From an uncultured Erysipelotrichaceae bacterium (GTDB taxonomy: Bacteria > Bacillota_I > Bacilli_A > Erysipelotrichales > Coprobacillaceae), in NCBI GenBank assembly GCA_900538465.1, contig UPXV01000035.1:1-25238 (forward strand): a stretch of 25,238 nt of DNA, written 5' to 3'. Position 1 is the stretch's first letter; each line of letters starts with the position of its first letter. This document shows positions 7,695 to 16,465 of this stretch, in pieces. The notes under the pieces were generated by a model, which had not been told where the DNA came from, did no database searches, and worked only from the letters and a program-made list of their open reading frames with translations. Made by a program: the position numbers and the translations under genes.

Positions 7695-9866
7695 TTAAAG
7701 ATATCCTTTGATATATTTATATATCAATTTTTGATAAAACGGTAAACATTGATAAGCTTTTTTTATAAAAGAAAGATAATCTTGATAATACTGTCTCATC
7801 TCTTCATCACTGATAAGATGTTGAGAAAATTTAGCTTTTGTTGCTAGAGAGAGTAAATTATCTGGAATGGATAAACGATTGTTTCCTATTTTCTTCATTC
7901 TTTGATAATAATCAATGACTTTCTGATTAGAAGTATATTTGCGCATTTTCCAATTCATAAAGTGTAAAGATAAATAACGATAGAAAATAATGAATCCAAT
8001 GATTCCTAAACCAGTTACAATAGATTGAGAATTTTCAACAATAACATCATACCAATGATTTTCATTGACTGTTTCATTTGGTAAAACTGGATTCTCAGGT
8101 TCTGTGGGTGTTGGTGTATTGGTTGTTGGTTGATTAGGATTGTTTTGATTTGGAAGAGTGTTTGTTGTTGGTGGATTTGAAATCAACTCATCTAAAATAT
8201 TGGCTTGATTTTCAACACTTTGGGCAGGTGTCATTTCAAAAGGTACCCAACCACAACGAGGAAGATAGACTTCTACCCAGGCATGAGAACGATAATTGGG
8301 TATTTGAGCAACACCGTCTTTAAAATCACTTTCTTTCATAACAAAGCCACTGACATAACGGGCAGGAATCCCTAAACATCTTAACATTAAAGCACCCGTT
8401 GTTGCATAATGCGTACAACTTCCCTTTTTATTTTGGAAAAGAAAGTATTCTACAAAATCTTGATCATCAGGTAATGTTCCTGCATTGATATCATATTTTG
8501 TTTCATAGCCTAATAAACTCTTCACATAATTGGCATAATCAAGTGCTGTTCCATTCATCTTGAGATGACTCAAATCAAAATTTCTTTTTTCTGTTTGTTC
8601 TTTGATAAAATCATTGAGTTTCCCCTTTAAATCTGTAGGAACATCTAAATATTCTTGTTTCATAAAATTCTGATAATCTTTATCATCAAAATGATGACTT
8701 CCGTTAAGATAATCTGAATAATGATACATATCAACAACCAGTGTTTTGATTGTTTTTTCTTTTTGAAGATAATAAGAATCTAAGACTAAATCTTGATCAA
8801 TAATGGGATAGTAAGGCACAAATTGATAACGTGTTGATTTTTGAGTCTCAATCTGCACACTTGCTTCTTGAAACTCTCCATAATTACGATTTAAATATTG
8901 TGAAAACATTTTTAAAGAATCATTATTTTCATAATTTTTTTGAATAGGTTTCCATTGATTCTTTTCGTAATGAGCCAAAGAATAACCACGTAAATAAGAT
9001 GTAAATGGAATATCAGAATGAATGGTTAAAGCCAGCCCATCATCTAATCGAATATTACCAGTTGGTAATTTCCCACTGACTGAAGAATTCATACCCGTTG
9101 TATTTTGGGATTCAAATAAATTGGAAAAAGAGCCACTATCAATCCAATAATTGATTTGCGATAAAACTGATGTGGAATTTTGTTTAAAAATAGGATTAGG
9201 TTCTAAAAAAAGATGAGCCATCATTAAAAATATCGTTAAAACAAATGTAAGAATAACTTTTAAAGCCACTTGATTCTTTTGATATTTTAAAATATATTGA
9301 AATACAAAAACATAAAAAATATATAACACAAAACAATAACTTGTATAAAGATTTAATTCATGACGAATCAATACTGGAAAAAGAAAAACAAGTAAACATC
9401 CAACTAACTTCAATGGTTTCCATTTTGGTTGATATGTTGTCAAAACAACCAGATAAATCAATGGAATAGCAATCACTGTAAAGAAGGCAAGTGGTAAAAG
9501 ACCGTAAGAAATACGAATATTTTTAAAGACTTCATCAAATTTTAAATAATAATCTTCTAAAACAATAACTTTTAATTGCTCGAAAACACTTTTTGTTTCC
9601 ATAGAAAATAAGAAAAAAGTGAAAATTATAAAAGCAATAAGACATAATGTCAAAATAAACATCTGATGATATTGTTTTCTTTGATATAAATAACTGAGGA
9701 CAAATCCCAAAACAACACATAAAATCATTGAAATATATCCAGGATTTGGAAAGTATAAAGCATAATAGATACCTCCAACAATTCCAATAATTCCTAAAAT
9801 CAAATAGAGTGTATCTAAAAATGAAGAAAGATTTTTTTGAGGTAATCTTGAGATTAAGTTTTTCAT
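7695..9866 (-). CDS. Transglutaminase-like membrane protein (TgpA-type)
   Basis: 723-residue membrane protein. Residues 15-220 contain about seven hydrophobic segments, followed by an extracytoplasmic part (about 225-610) that carries a transglutaminase-like core. The cysteine-protease-like triad is visible as Cys484 in GSCTHY, His528 in RSHAWVEVY and an acidic residue, Glu544, in VPFEMTP. A Pro/Thr/Asn-rich linker (about 564-600) leads to a further TM (about 614-632) and a cytoplasmic tail resembling DUF4129. The start at 9866 overlaps the DUF58 stop by 4 nt (ATGA) and has GAGGTG upstream. MoxR, DUF58 and transglutaminase genes in a row are a common bacterial operon linked to envelope or protein maturation, but the substrate is not established. 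It is the last gene of the operon. Confidence 0.88.
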   Translation of the reverse strand: MKNLISRLPQKNLSSFLDTLYLILGIIGIVGGIYYALYFPNPGYISMILCVVLGFVLSYLYQRKQYHQMFILTLCLIAFIIFTFFLFSMETKSVFEQLKVIVLEDYYLKFDEVFKNIRISYGLLPLAFFTVIAIPLIYLVVLTTYQPKWKPLKLVGCLLVFLFPVLIRHELNLYTSYCFVLYIFYVFVFQYILKYQKNQVALKVILTFVLTIFLMMAHLFLEPNPIFKQNSTSVLSQINYWIDSGSFSNLFESQNTTGMNSSVSGKLPTGNIRLDDGLALTIHSDIPFTSYLRGYSLAHYEKNQWKPIQKNYENNDSLKMFSQYLNRNYGEFQEASVQIETQKSTRYQFVPYYPIIDQDLVLDSYYLQKEKTIKTLVVDMYHYSDYLNGSHHFDDKDYQNFMKQEYLDVPTDLKGKLNDFIKEQTEKRNFDLSHLKMNGTALDYANYVKSLLGYETKYDINAGTLPDDQDFVEYFLFQNKKGSCTHYATTGALMLRCLGIPARYVSGFVMKESDFKDGVAQIPNYRSHAWVEVYLPRCGWVPFEMTPAQSVENQANILDELISNPPTTNTLPNQNNPNQPTTNTPTPTEPENPVLPNETVNENHWYDVIVENSQSIVTGLGIIGFIIFYRYLSLHFMNWKMRKYTSNQKVIDYYQRMKKIGNNRLSIPDNLLSLATKAKFSQHLISDEEMRQYYQDYLSFIKKAYQCLPFYQKLIYKYIKGYL

Positions 9867-10846
9867 GGATGAATCACCTCAATTTCCTGACCTTGAATTC
9901 TATATAAACTAGAAACTTCATGTGATTGAAAGTGTAAGTCTGCAAATGAAATATGATTCGCTTGTAAAATTCTTTTTAAACATTCTCGTAAATGATTTTC
10001 ATTAACAATCAATTCTAAACAAAGGCCATCATTTTGACGATGAGGACACATGATTTCAAATTGAATTTGTTTTTTTAAAAGCATTGAACATAGGGAATAA
10101 AGTGTATCCAATGTCGAATCATTTTCACTTTCATATGAAGTCAAGGAAAAAGCTAAAATTATTTTTTTAATAATGGGTTGACTCCCTTCCTTGACAAAAA
10201 GTTCTCCTTTTTTAGAAGAGATTTTCCAATGAATATGTCTTAATGAATCACCCTCTTGATATTCTCTTAAATCAAACATTTCGGCATAATCATCACCTTT
10301 ATAATAAGGAGAATATTCTGTTGATTCTTGATTGTATCCAATATTGTCTTGAAGATGAAAAGAAGTCTCTTGAAGTTTAGGGAAAATATAGAATTGATAT
10401 TTTTGATTGGATTTATGTTTTTTAAATAGACATTGTAAAAAATCAAAACAATAAATACGATCTATAACAATTTCATAAAACCCACAATGGTCTAGTAAAA
10501 CAACATCCATTGCAAAATCATCATAAAGACTTTGACGCTGTTTAAAAACAATTTCATTTTTTTGATTACAAATATGATAATCAACAATCACTTTCCCACA
10601 ATGAATCAAAGAAGAATCATGACGTGTTAATGATAAGTAGAGATGATCACCACGTTCTATAATCGTATGTTCAATAAAACAATCAACATTGGTTTTTCCC
10701 ATACTTGAAAAACTCAATAACAAAGAAAGAAAAAACAAGAATATATAAATCAGAAATAAAAGAAATGAAAAATAACCTAAAACAAAAGTCCATACGAAAT
10801 ATATAAAAGCAAGGATAATCAAATATCTGAAAAGACCTTTATACAT
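9863..10846 (-). CDS. DUF58 family membrane-anchored protein
   Basis: 327 residues. Two hydrophobic segments at about 5-46 form a membrane hairpin, and the rest is soluble. The DUF58 hallmark is seen around 185-221: GDDYAEMFDLREYQEGDSL, then IHWK and LFVKE. DUF58 proteins are nearly always encoded beside a MoxR ATPase, and some contain a von Willebrand A-like fold; their molecular role is not settled. Its start overlaps the moxR stop by 1 nt (TAATG), with AGGAA upstream, and its end overlaps the transglutaminase start by 4 nt, so the three are probably translationally coupled. Confidence 0.87.
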   Translation of the reverse strand: MYKGLFRYLIILAFIYFVWTFVLGYFSFLLFLIYIFLFFLSLLLSFSSMGKTNVDCFIEHTIIERGDHLYLSLTRHDSSLIHCGKVIVDYHICNQKNEIVFKQRQSLYDDFAMDVVLLDHCGFYEIVIDRIYCFDFLQCLFKKHKSNQKYQFYIFPKLQETSFHLQDNIGYNQESTEYSPYYKGDDYAEMFDLREYQEGDSLRHIHWKISSKKGELFVKEGSQPIIKKIILAFSLTSYESENDSTLDTLYSLCSMLLKKQIQFEIMCPHRQNDGLCLELIVNENHLRECLKRILQANHISFADLHFQSHEVSSLYRIQGQEIEVIHP

Positions 10847-11775
10847 TATTCAATTCCTGGTTCCTTAATTTGATGAAGAATTTCATCAATAATTTGATTG
10901 GCATTCATTTCTTTCATCTTGGCATCATAATTTAATATCAAACGATGAGCCAAAACCATGTCTATCACTTCATGAATATCACTTGGAATAACATAATCAC
11001 GATTTCTTAAATAAGCACATGCCTTTGATAATTTCATTAAAGCTAAGGATCCACGAGGACTCGCTCCTTGTTCAATGAAAGGATGATGACGTGTTGCATC
11101 CACAATCGCAACAATATAATAATAGATTTCATCACTCATATAAATCTGATCAACTTCCTTTTGGTAAGTCAATAATAACTCTGGTGATAAAACAGCCAAA
11201 ATATCATCTAAGGGATTAGAAACTTGACGTGTTTTCATAATCATGACTTCATCTTGAATAGATGGGTAGCCAAGTGATAAACGACACATAAAACGGTCTA
11301 ATTGCGAATCAGGCAATAATTGTGTCCCTGCTGAACCAAAAGGATTTTGGGTTGCAATAACAAAGAAAGGTTGTGGCAATGCATAAGTTGTCCCATCAAC
11401 AGTCATTTTCCCCTCTTCCATTAACTCTAATAAAGCTGATTGTGTTTTGCTTGAAGTTCTATTGATTTCATCAGCTAACAAAAGATGACAAAAAGCAATT
11501 CCTTCTTTATATTCAAAGCTGTTCTTTTGTGGATTATACATTGTAAAACCAACAATATCACTTGGTAAAACATCCGTTGTCAATTGAATACGATGATAAT
11601 CTAAAGTCATACTTCTTGACAAAGCTAAAGCCAGGTTGGTTTTTCCAACTCCCGGAATATCTTCTAACAAGACATGCCCTCTAGATAACATTGTCATAAT
11701 AATTTTTTCAATCACTTCATCCTTCCCAATAACAGCTTTTTTTATTTCTTTAATAACGTGTTCTAATTCTTTCAT
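10846..11775 (-). CDS. MoxR family AAA+ ATPase
   Basis: 309-residue cytoplasmic AAA+ ATPase, first gene of the operon. Walker A is PGVGKT (41-46), Walker B is LLLADEIN (98-105, Asp102/Glu103), and the sensor 1 region is ATQNP (141-145), all intact. MoxR proteins are thought to act as chaperone-like ATPases that help metal-cofactor insertion or assembly of partner proteins; the DUF58 and transglutaminase partners downstream indicate a role at the cell envelope, but no specific target can be named. AAGGAG precedes the ATG at 11775. The length is normal for the family. Confidence 0.92.
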   Translation of the reverse strand: MKELEHVIKEIKKAVIGKDEVIEKIIMTMLSRGHVLLEDIPGVGKTNLALALSRSMTLDYHRIQLTTDVLPSDIVGFTMYNPQKNSFEYKEGIAFCHLLLADEINRTSSKTQSALLELMEEGKMTVDGTTYALPQPFFVIATQNPFGSAGTQLLPDSQLDRFMCRLSLGYPSIQDEVMIMKTRQVSNPLDDILAVLSPELLLTYQKEVDQIYMSDEIYYYIVAIVDATRHHPFIEQGASPRGSLALMKLSKACAYLRNRDYVIPSDIHEVIDMVLAHRLILNYDAKMKEMNANQIIDEILHQIKEPGIE

Positions 11776-11797
11776 ATTCTATAACTCCTTACATATG

Positions 11798-11814
11798 ATT
11801 ATACTTTAAGTATA
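11798..11814 (-). promoter_or_regulatory. Putative moxR operon -10 region with inverted repeat
   Basis: On the minus strand TATAAT lies at 11798-11803, about 20 nt upstream of the start codon. It overlaps a perfect 7-bp inverted repeat (TATACTT, T, AAGTATA on the plus strand, 11800-11814), which also contains a second -10-like TATACT. The -35 is unclear; TTTTCA lies about 18 nt from the second box. The repeat could be an operator or simply AT-rich symmetry. Confidence 0.35.
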
Positions 11815-11849
11815 ACTGATATTGTGGAAATTGAAAATAGAAATCACAA

Positions 11850-11894
11850 AGACAAAAAGAAAAAGAGATGACTTATTTTGATTAAAATCATCTC
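11850..11894 (-). terminator. Terminator of the LytTR-ABC exporter operon
   Basis: GAGATGA (11865-11871) pairs with TCATCTC (11888-11894), with further A-T pairing inside. On the minus strand the stem is followed by TTTTTCTTTTTGTC. It starts 8 nt past the stop of the second permease. Confidence 0.75.
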
Positions 11895-11901
11895 ATTTTG
11901 T

Positions 11902-13053
11902 TTATTTTTTTAGTTTCCAATAAGATGTCATTAAAATGGCTGTATAAAATAATACTGTAAAACCAATCACAACACCCATATTGATAAAGATAGGTTGTAA
12001 ATCCTTTAATGAATAATGTGCCAATTGGGCAATTTGATTGTTATTTGAGATAAACCAATATGAAGGTGTTAATTTTGCTATTGTTAAGACAATAGGTGAC
12101 AAAAGTTCCTGTGGAACAAAAGCTCCAGCAATAAAGCTTGAGCCTAAACTCAAAACAGTTGATATCATGCTTACAACTTCACGATTATGTGTCAAAGTTG
12201 TTAAAAAGAAACTTAATATAAGAATAAAAATTGTAAAAACAAAAGAATTAAGAATCAACAACAATCCCCCTTGACTAAACATAGTCTCTCGATAAAGTAT
12301 AAAACTTATCACAACATAAAGTAACCATATTGCTGTGGTGGTCATAATATTACCCATTAACAATTGGCGATTGATTTTTTGATAAGAATAACGAGAAACC
12401 AAATGTCGTCGATAAATCTTTTCCTCATGAAAAGAGATCATAATCATGGAAATCACAGAAATGATAATCGCTAATAATGTATAGTTAGCAAAATTATAAA
12501 AGTTTCGCGCATTATCTAAATTGGTATTAAAAGAAATATTATGCATTTCTATATCAACATGTTGCTCTAAATCTTTTTCAATAGCCAAAGTCATTTCTTT
12601 TTCATCCATTCCTGTTTTTAAATAAAGTTGCGCTGTATTTAAGAATTTATTCATTAATGTTTGTGAATACAAGGCAAGTGATGAATCTGGGACTTCCATT
12701 GTTTCAATTTGAGGATTTTTCTCTAACGTAAATTGTTTTGTAAAATGAGGTGGAATAATCATAATATAATCGACTTTTCTAAAAAATAAAGCATCACGTA
12801 AAGCAGATTTTGAATCTTCAATTTCAACATACTCACTATGTTTATCAATGTATTTATAAAAAGCATCAATAAGTGGTGTATTTTCATCATGATTAATCAA
12901 TGCAATCTTACTTTTTTCTGATGAAAAACTTTGCCCTTGATTCACTCCACTGGTTGAAGTGATTGTTGCAATTCCCAAAAAAATCAATGTATAAATCAAA
13001 ATTGTTGGAAGAAAGGTTTTGGCAATCTTAAAATAATTTTTAAAGATAATCAT
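11902..13053 (-). CDS. ABC-2 type transporter permease, second subunit
   Basis: 383 residues. One TM near the N-terminus (about 10-31) is followed by an extracytoplasmic segment of about 150 residues and then about five TMs beginning at about 189, the plan of the ABC2_membrane_3 family. Start at 13053: AAGGAGG lies just upstream, whereas the longer frame to 13098 has no comparable site. The gene overlaps the end of the first permease gene by 14 nt, so coupling is likely. Both permeases share the same architecture and presumably form a heterodimer served by the ATPase encoded upstream. The substrate (drug, lipid or peptide) cannot be read from the sequence. Confidence 0.85.
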   Translation of the reverse strand: MIIFKNYFKIAKTFLPTILIYTLIFLGIATITSTSGVNQGQSFSSEKSKIALINHDENTPLIDAFYKYIDKHSEYVEIEDSKSALRDALFFRKVDYIMIIPPHFTKQFTLEKNPQIETMEVPDSSLALYSQTLMNKFLNTAQLYLKTGMDEKEMTLAIEKDLEQHVDIEMHNISFNTNLDNARNFYNFANYTLLAIIISVISMIMISFHEEKIYRRHLVSRYSYQKINRQLLMGNIMTTTAIWLLYVVISFILYRETMFSQGGLLLILNSFVFTIFILILSFFLTTLTHNREVVSMISTVLSLGSSFIAGAFVPQELLSPIVLTIAKLTPSYWFISNNNQIAQLAHYSLKDLQPIFINMGVVIGFTVLFYTAILMTSYWKLKK

Positions 13054-14161
13054 ATGTCTTCCTCCTTGATACAACAATGGATATAACTGTAAAAACAATC
13101 CCCATCGTGATTAAAATAATGATGTTCGTAAAGAAGCGTTCATAAGTGGGATAATAATATAGGGCATAAAGAGCATCGGTTATTAAATGAACAGGATTGA
13201 GATATGCTAGAATTGGTGCATATTCTTGAATGAAGTATTTCAAATCAACAATCATCATTCCTGATAAAAAAGAACATAATAAGGAAACAGAAGATAAAAT
13301 AGAAATCTTGGTATTTTCTTTGCATTTTAATAAATGTCCAATCAAGTTTCCAAGGGTAATGCCAACATAACTTCCAATGGCCATTAATGTAAGAATATAA
13401 AATGTCTGGTGTCCAAAGTTGACATGTAATCCAAAAACCAAATAGGCAAACAAAAGCAACATGGCTAGAAATTGACAAAGAAAGGCAGCAATTGTTCCAG
13501 TGAAGATAAATGTTAATTTTGATGTTGGAGCAATATTCAAACGTGTTCCTTGTCTTGAAAGATTGGCTTCTGCTAAATTAGAAATTTTTAATCCCCAAAA
13601 GCCACCATACATACACGTCATTCCAATTAATGTATAAAAATAAATGACTGTAATATCAACCGATGAAATATTTTGACTGTGTAAATAGTTTTGATTCATA
13701 TTCAGTTGTGTTTGCATCAATTCTTGAAAAGCCTCAGGATGAGAAGAAGCAATTGTATGAAAAGAAGATTGTGTTTGTAAATAAGTATCCAAAACTGTTT
13801 TGATAATGGTTTGTGAAATTCCATTGTCTTTGATTTTAAGTTTTATAGAATCATCTACAACAATATACCCTGCAATATCATCCTGCGTGAGTAAGGTTTG
13901 CGCTTTTGTTAAGGAAACATATTGAACATCTAATAATTGTTCATCTCCTTCTTGTGATAAATGATCAAGGAAAGTTTTAAGGTCTGGATGATCCTGATTA
14001 TAAACAATTGCAACCTTCGCAGGTTGAAAACCTTCATGACTGGTGAGTTTTGAAAAAGCCATTTGAAAAAAAGTAGCAAGAATTAAAGGAAAGACCATTG
14101 ACCAAAACAAAGTTGAACGATTTCTCACAAGTAATTTCAATTGATAGAAAAATGTATGCAT
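13040..14161 (-). CDS. ABC-2 type transporter permease, first subunit
   Basis: 373 residues. An N-terminal TM (about 19-36), an outside domain of about 130 residues and a block of five TMs from about 168 to the C-terminus match the ABC-2 permease plan. The ATG at 14161 is 1 nt past the ATPase stop and has only a weak ribosome binding site (GAG about 6 nt away), so translation probably depends on ribosomes finishing the ATPase gene. The N-terminal residues before the first TM are basic, as usual for the cytoplasmic coupling side. Expected to pair with the second permease. Confidence 0.86.
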   Translation of the reverse strand: MHTFFYQLKLLVRNRSTLFWSMVFPLILATFFQMAFSKLTSHEGFQPAKVAIVYNQDHPDLKTFLDHLSQEGDEQLLDVQYVSLTKAQTLLTQDDIAGYIVVDDSIKLKIKDNGISQTIIKTVLDTYLQTQSSFHTIASSHPEAFQELMQTQLNMNQNYLHSQNISSVDITVIYFYTLIGMTCMYGGFWGLKISNLAEANLSRQGTRLNIAPTSKLTFIFTGTIAAFLCQFLAMLLLFAYLVFGLHVNFGHQTFYILTLMAIGSYVGITLGNLIGHLLKCKENTKISILSSVSLLCSFLSGMMIVDLKYFIQEYAPILAYLNPVHLITDALYALYYYPTYERFFTNIIILITMGIVFTVISIVVSRRKTYDYL

Positions 14162-14162
14162 A

Positions 14163-15101
14163 TTAATCTCGTAATTCCTTTCCAGTTAATTCTAGAAAAA
14201 CATCGTTAAGTGTTGGTCTTTCACTAAAGAGACTATGATATTGAATGTTATATTCCCTTAAGACATCAATCAACTTTTCTAAGTGATCATCTTTTCCTTG
14301 AAATGATATATGAATCATTTGATTGTCTTGTTTTATGTCTAAAACATCTGGTAAAGTTTTAAAATAATTAAAAAGTTCAGGATTGTCTTTTTCCATAACT
14401 AAAGTGATTTTTTCTCCTAATGAAATCATATTTTTTAATTCATCATTACTTCCTTTAGCAATCACATGTCCTTTATCCATAATGACAATCTGATCACAAA
14501 TTTGTTCAACTTCTTCCATATAGTGTGAGGTATAAACAATTGTTTCACCCATTTTATTGAGTGTTTTTATCCCTTCTAAAATATGATTACGACTTTGAGG
14601 ATCAACCGCAACCGTTGGTTCATCTAAAAAAATTAAAGTGGGTTTATGAGCAATACCACAAGCAATATTTAAGCGTCTTAATAATCCTCCACTTAATTGT
14701 TTAGGTTTAAACTTTTTAAATTCTTCAAGCCCAACTAACTGCATGGCTTCATCTACATATTGTTGTCTTATCTTTTTTTCTTTGATATATAACCCACAAA
14801 AATAATCAATATTTTCTTTTACATTTAATTCTTCAAAGACAGCAACATCTTGAAACACAACGCCTATCTTTTCTTTAAGAGCATAAGCATTAGGCGTCAT
14901 CTCTTGTCCAAAGATATGAATACTTCCTTCATCAAATTTTAACAAAGCAAGAATGGTATTGATACAAGTTGACTTGCCACTCCCATTAGGTCCTAGCAAA
15001 CCTAAGATTTTTCCTTCTTTCACTTCTAAATCAAAATGATCCAGTGCTACAAAATCACCATAACGTTTTGTGAGATTGTGTACTTCTATAACATTTTCCA
15101 T
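14163..15101 (-). CDS. ABC transporter ATP-binding protein (DrrA-like exporter type)
   Basis: 312-residue cytoplasmic ATPase that powers the two ABC-2 permeases. Walker A is GPNGSGKST (37-45), the Q-loop glutamine is Gln84, the signature is LSGGLLRR (136-143), Walker B is LIFLDEP (156-162) and the switch histidine is His193. The D-loop reads VAVDP where GLDP is most common; the catalytic Glu161 and D-loop Asp are kept. A C-terminal extension of about 90 residues is typical of DrrA/CcmA-like exporters. The start at 15101 has AAGGAG upstream; the in-frame ATG at 15128 lacks one. A 45-nt gap separates it from the DUF3021 gene. Confidence 0.93.
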   Translation of the reverse strand: MENVIEVHNLTKRYGDFVALDHFDLEVKEGKILGLLGPNGSGKSTCINTILALLKFDEGSIHIFGQEMTPNAYALKEKIGVVFQDVAVFEELNVKENIDYFCGLYIKEKKIRQQYVDEAMQLVGLEEFKKFKPKQLSGGLLRRLNIACGIAHKPTLIFLDEPTVAVDPQSRNHILEGIKTLNKMGETIVYTSHYMEEVEQICDQIVIMDKGHVIAKGSNDELKNMISLGEKITLVMEKDNPELFNYFKTLPDVLDIKQDNQMIHISFQGKDDHLEKLIDVLREYNIQYHSLFSERPTLNDVFLELTGKELRD

Positions 15102-15146
15102 TTTTATTCTCCTTCTTATTTTACACATTTGATTGTTTTGTTACAT

Positions 15147-15557
15147 CTACTCCTTTTTATGGTTATGCTTATTCCCAATGATTTTATTGATAGTTTGGGC
15201 ATCTTTGTATTCAATGATATATAATAAGAACCATACACCTACATAAACAAGAGAAAGAAAAGCAATTTGAACCACAATATTAACCCAATAAAATCTTTGA
15301 TAAATAAGCGCATCCCCCATAACTGCAACCAATAAAACAACTACGTATCCATAAAGACCAAAATGTTCACTTAAAACTTTTACATGTCTTCCTTCTACAA
15401 TCAAAAAAGCTATAATTAAACAAATGACAAATATCTCTATAACACCTTCACCTGTTAAAGTTGTATTCAATCCAAAGAATGTTAAAATTCCATTTAATAA
15501 AACAACCAAAGTAAATGAAATACATGTTACCAAAATCGTATATTTTAATGATTTCAT
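15147..15557 (-). CDS. DUF3021 family membrane protein
   Basis: 136 residues with four predicted TMs (about 8-28, 39-57, 70-91, 94-116) and a short basic C-terminal tail. The layout and its position directly after a LytTR-only regulator identify it as the DUF3021-type partner. In known LytTR regulatory systems the membrane protein restrains its LytTR activator and both are co-transcribed; that this pair works in the same way is inference. It starts 9 nt after the lytTR stop, with AGGAGG inside the gap. It may sense envelope stress or the transported substrate. Confidence 0.8.
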   Translation of the reverse strand: MKSLKYTILVTCISFTLVVLLNGILTFFGLNTTLTGEGVIEIFVICLIIAFLIVEGRHVKVLSEHFGLYGYVVVLLVAVMGDALIYQRFYWVNIVVQIAFLSLVYVGVWFLLYIIEYKDAQTINKIIGNKHNHKKE

Positions 15558-15566
15558 AATTTCCTC

Positions 15567-16007
15567 CTATAATCCAAAAGCTTTTTTAAAAGCTGCCATA
15601 TAACTTCTATTGATAATAAGTTTTTCATCATTCATTAGTGTTGCTTCATATTTCCCATTAAACAAAGCACGTACACTTTTTAAATAATCAAGATTTAAAA
15701 TGCATGATTTACTGATACGAATAAATCCTTTGTCTTGTAACAATTCTTCTAATTCATAAAGTTTACGAAAATCTTCATAAATATCTTGATGTGTATAGAC
15801 AAAAACTTTTTCATCAATAGATTCAATATAGAGAATATCACTTAAAAGTATTTGATAATATTGTTTTTCTTTTTTACAAATCAAATTTGACTGTAAAGAT
15901 TGAATTGCTAAAATAACTTTTTGAATATCTTCATCTTGTTGATTTTGACATTTGATTATTATCTCAGTTTCTTGATAATCTTGAGACTCTTCAATTGTTA
16001 ATTTCAT
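15567..16007 (-). CDS. LytTR family transcriptional regulator without receiver domain
   Basis: 146 residues. The N-terminal about 45 residues form a short alpha/beta region with no phosphorylatable receiver domain. Residues about 50-145 are a LytTR DNA-binding domain, with the usual DILYIES start, the GFIRISKSCILNLDYL core and the LIINRSY end. It is the first gene of the operon with the DUF3021 protein, ABC ATPase and permeases, so the likely target is its own promoter. A ribosome binding site GGGTGG lies upstream of the ATG. The absent receiver means control by protein contact, probably with the DUF3021 protein, instead of phosphotransfer. Confidence 0.87.
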   Translation of the reverse strand: MKLTIEESQDYQETEIIIKCQNQQDEDIQKVILAIQSLQSNLICKKEKQYYQILLSDILYIESIDEKVFVYTHQDIYEDFRKLYELEELLQDKGFIRISKSCILNLDYLKSVRALFNGKYEATLMNDEKLIINRSYMAAFKKAFGL

Positions 16008-16030
16008 ATCTTTCCACCCCTCATAAAAAA

Positions 16031-16054
16031 AGTATAACAGAATCTTAAAAGATT
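16031..16054 (-). promoter_or_regulatory. Putative promoter and operator of the LytTR-ABC operon
   Basis: On the minus strand TGTTATACT is an extended -10 (16031-16039). Immediately upstream is a perfect 6-bp inverted repeat AATCTT, AA, AAGATT (16041-16054), in the spacer where a regulator could bind. No good -35 is seen at 17 nt, which is common for activator-dependent promoters. A typical LytTR pair of ACAGTT-like direct repeats was not found with confidence. Confidence 0.4.
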
Positions 16055-16094
16055 GCTATGATATATCGGTCAAATGCACAAAAGGACAAGTCAA

Positions 16095-16135
16095 ACACAA
16101 AAAAAGGACTCTATAATTTTGCATAGAGTTCCTTT
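16095..16135 (-). terminator. Terminator of the tex-arsC-like operon
   Basis: A 12-bp stem with one bulged base (16103-16114 with 16123-16135) and an 8-nt loop is followed on the minus strand by TTTTTTTGTGT. The TAG stop of the ArsC/Spx-like gene (16111-16113) lies in the 3' arm, so the last codons of the gene are part of the hairpin. Confidence 0.85.
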
Positions 16136-16455
16136 GAGTAACCAATAATAATTTGATTTTCTAAAATGAGCAATGGTCTTTTTACAAGCATCCCATTGGA
16201 TGAAAGCAATTGTGCAGCTTCCTCGATTGTCAAATTATCGATTTTTTTCTTGAGTTCCATTTGGCGATAAACCTGTCCTGATGTATTAAAGAAAGGTTTA
16301 ATACCTTGACCATATTGTTCAATCCATTTGATAAATTCTTCTCGACTTGGTGTTTCTTCAACAATATGACGTTTTGTAAAAGTCAATTGATGACTTTCTA
16401 AATCTTTTAGTGCTTTTAAACATGTACTACATTTTGGATAATAAATAAATTGCAT
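16111..16455 (-). CDS. ArsC/Spx family thioredoxin-fold protein
   Basis: 114 residues. It has a CxxC motif (Cys9, Cys12) right after the first strand and the family RPLL motif at Arg93. At 114 residues it is nearer to YffB/ArsC-like proteins than to Spx (about 130), so the name Spx is not given; it could be a redox-responsive RNA polymerase binder or a small thiol reductase. Start at 16455 with AGGAG at 16463-16467, which overlaps the tex stop codon 10 nt upstream; the two genes are therefore one operon and probably coupled. No ars genes are nearby, so arsenate reduction is not suggested by context. Confidence 0.82.
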   Translation of the reverse strand: MQFIYYPKCSTCLKALKDLESHQLTFTKRHIVEETPSREEFIKWIEQYGQGIKPFFNTSGQVYRQMELKKKIDNLTIEEAAQLLSSNGMLVKRPLLILENQIIIGYSKELYAKL

Positions 16456-16465
16456 GAATCTTCTC

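Noticed and set aside
12038..12274. Plus-strand Lys-rich ORF opposite the second permease
   Set aside because: Complement of TM-coding DNA, no start signals.
13040..14161. Possible frameshift between the two ABC permeases
   Set aside because: The 14-nt overlap is explained by two complete permeases, each with its own start and full TM set.
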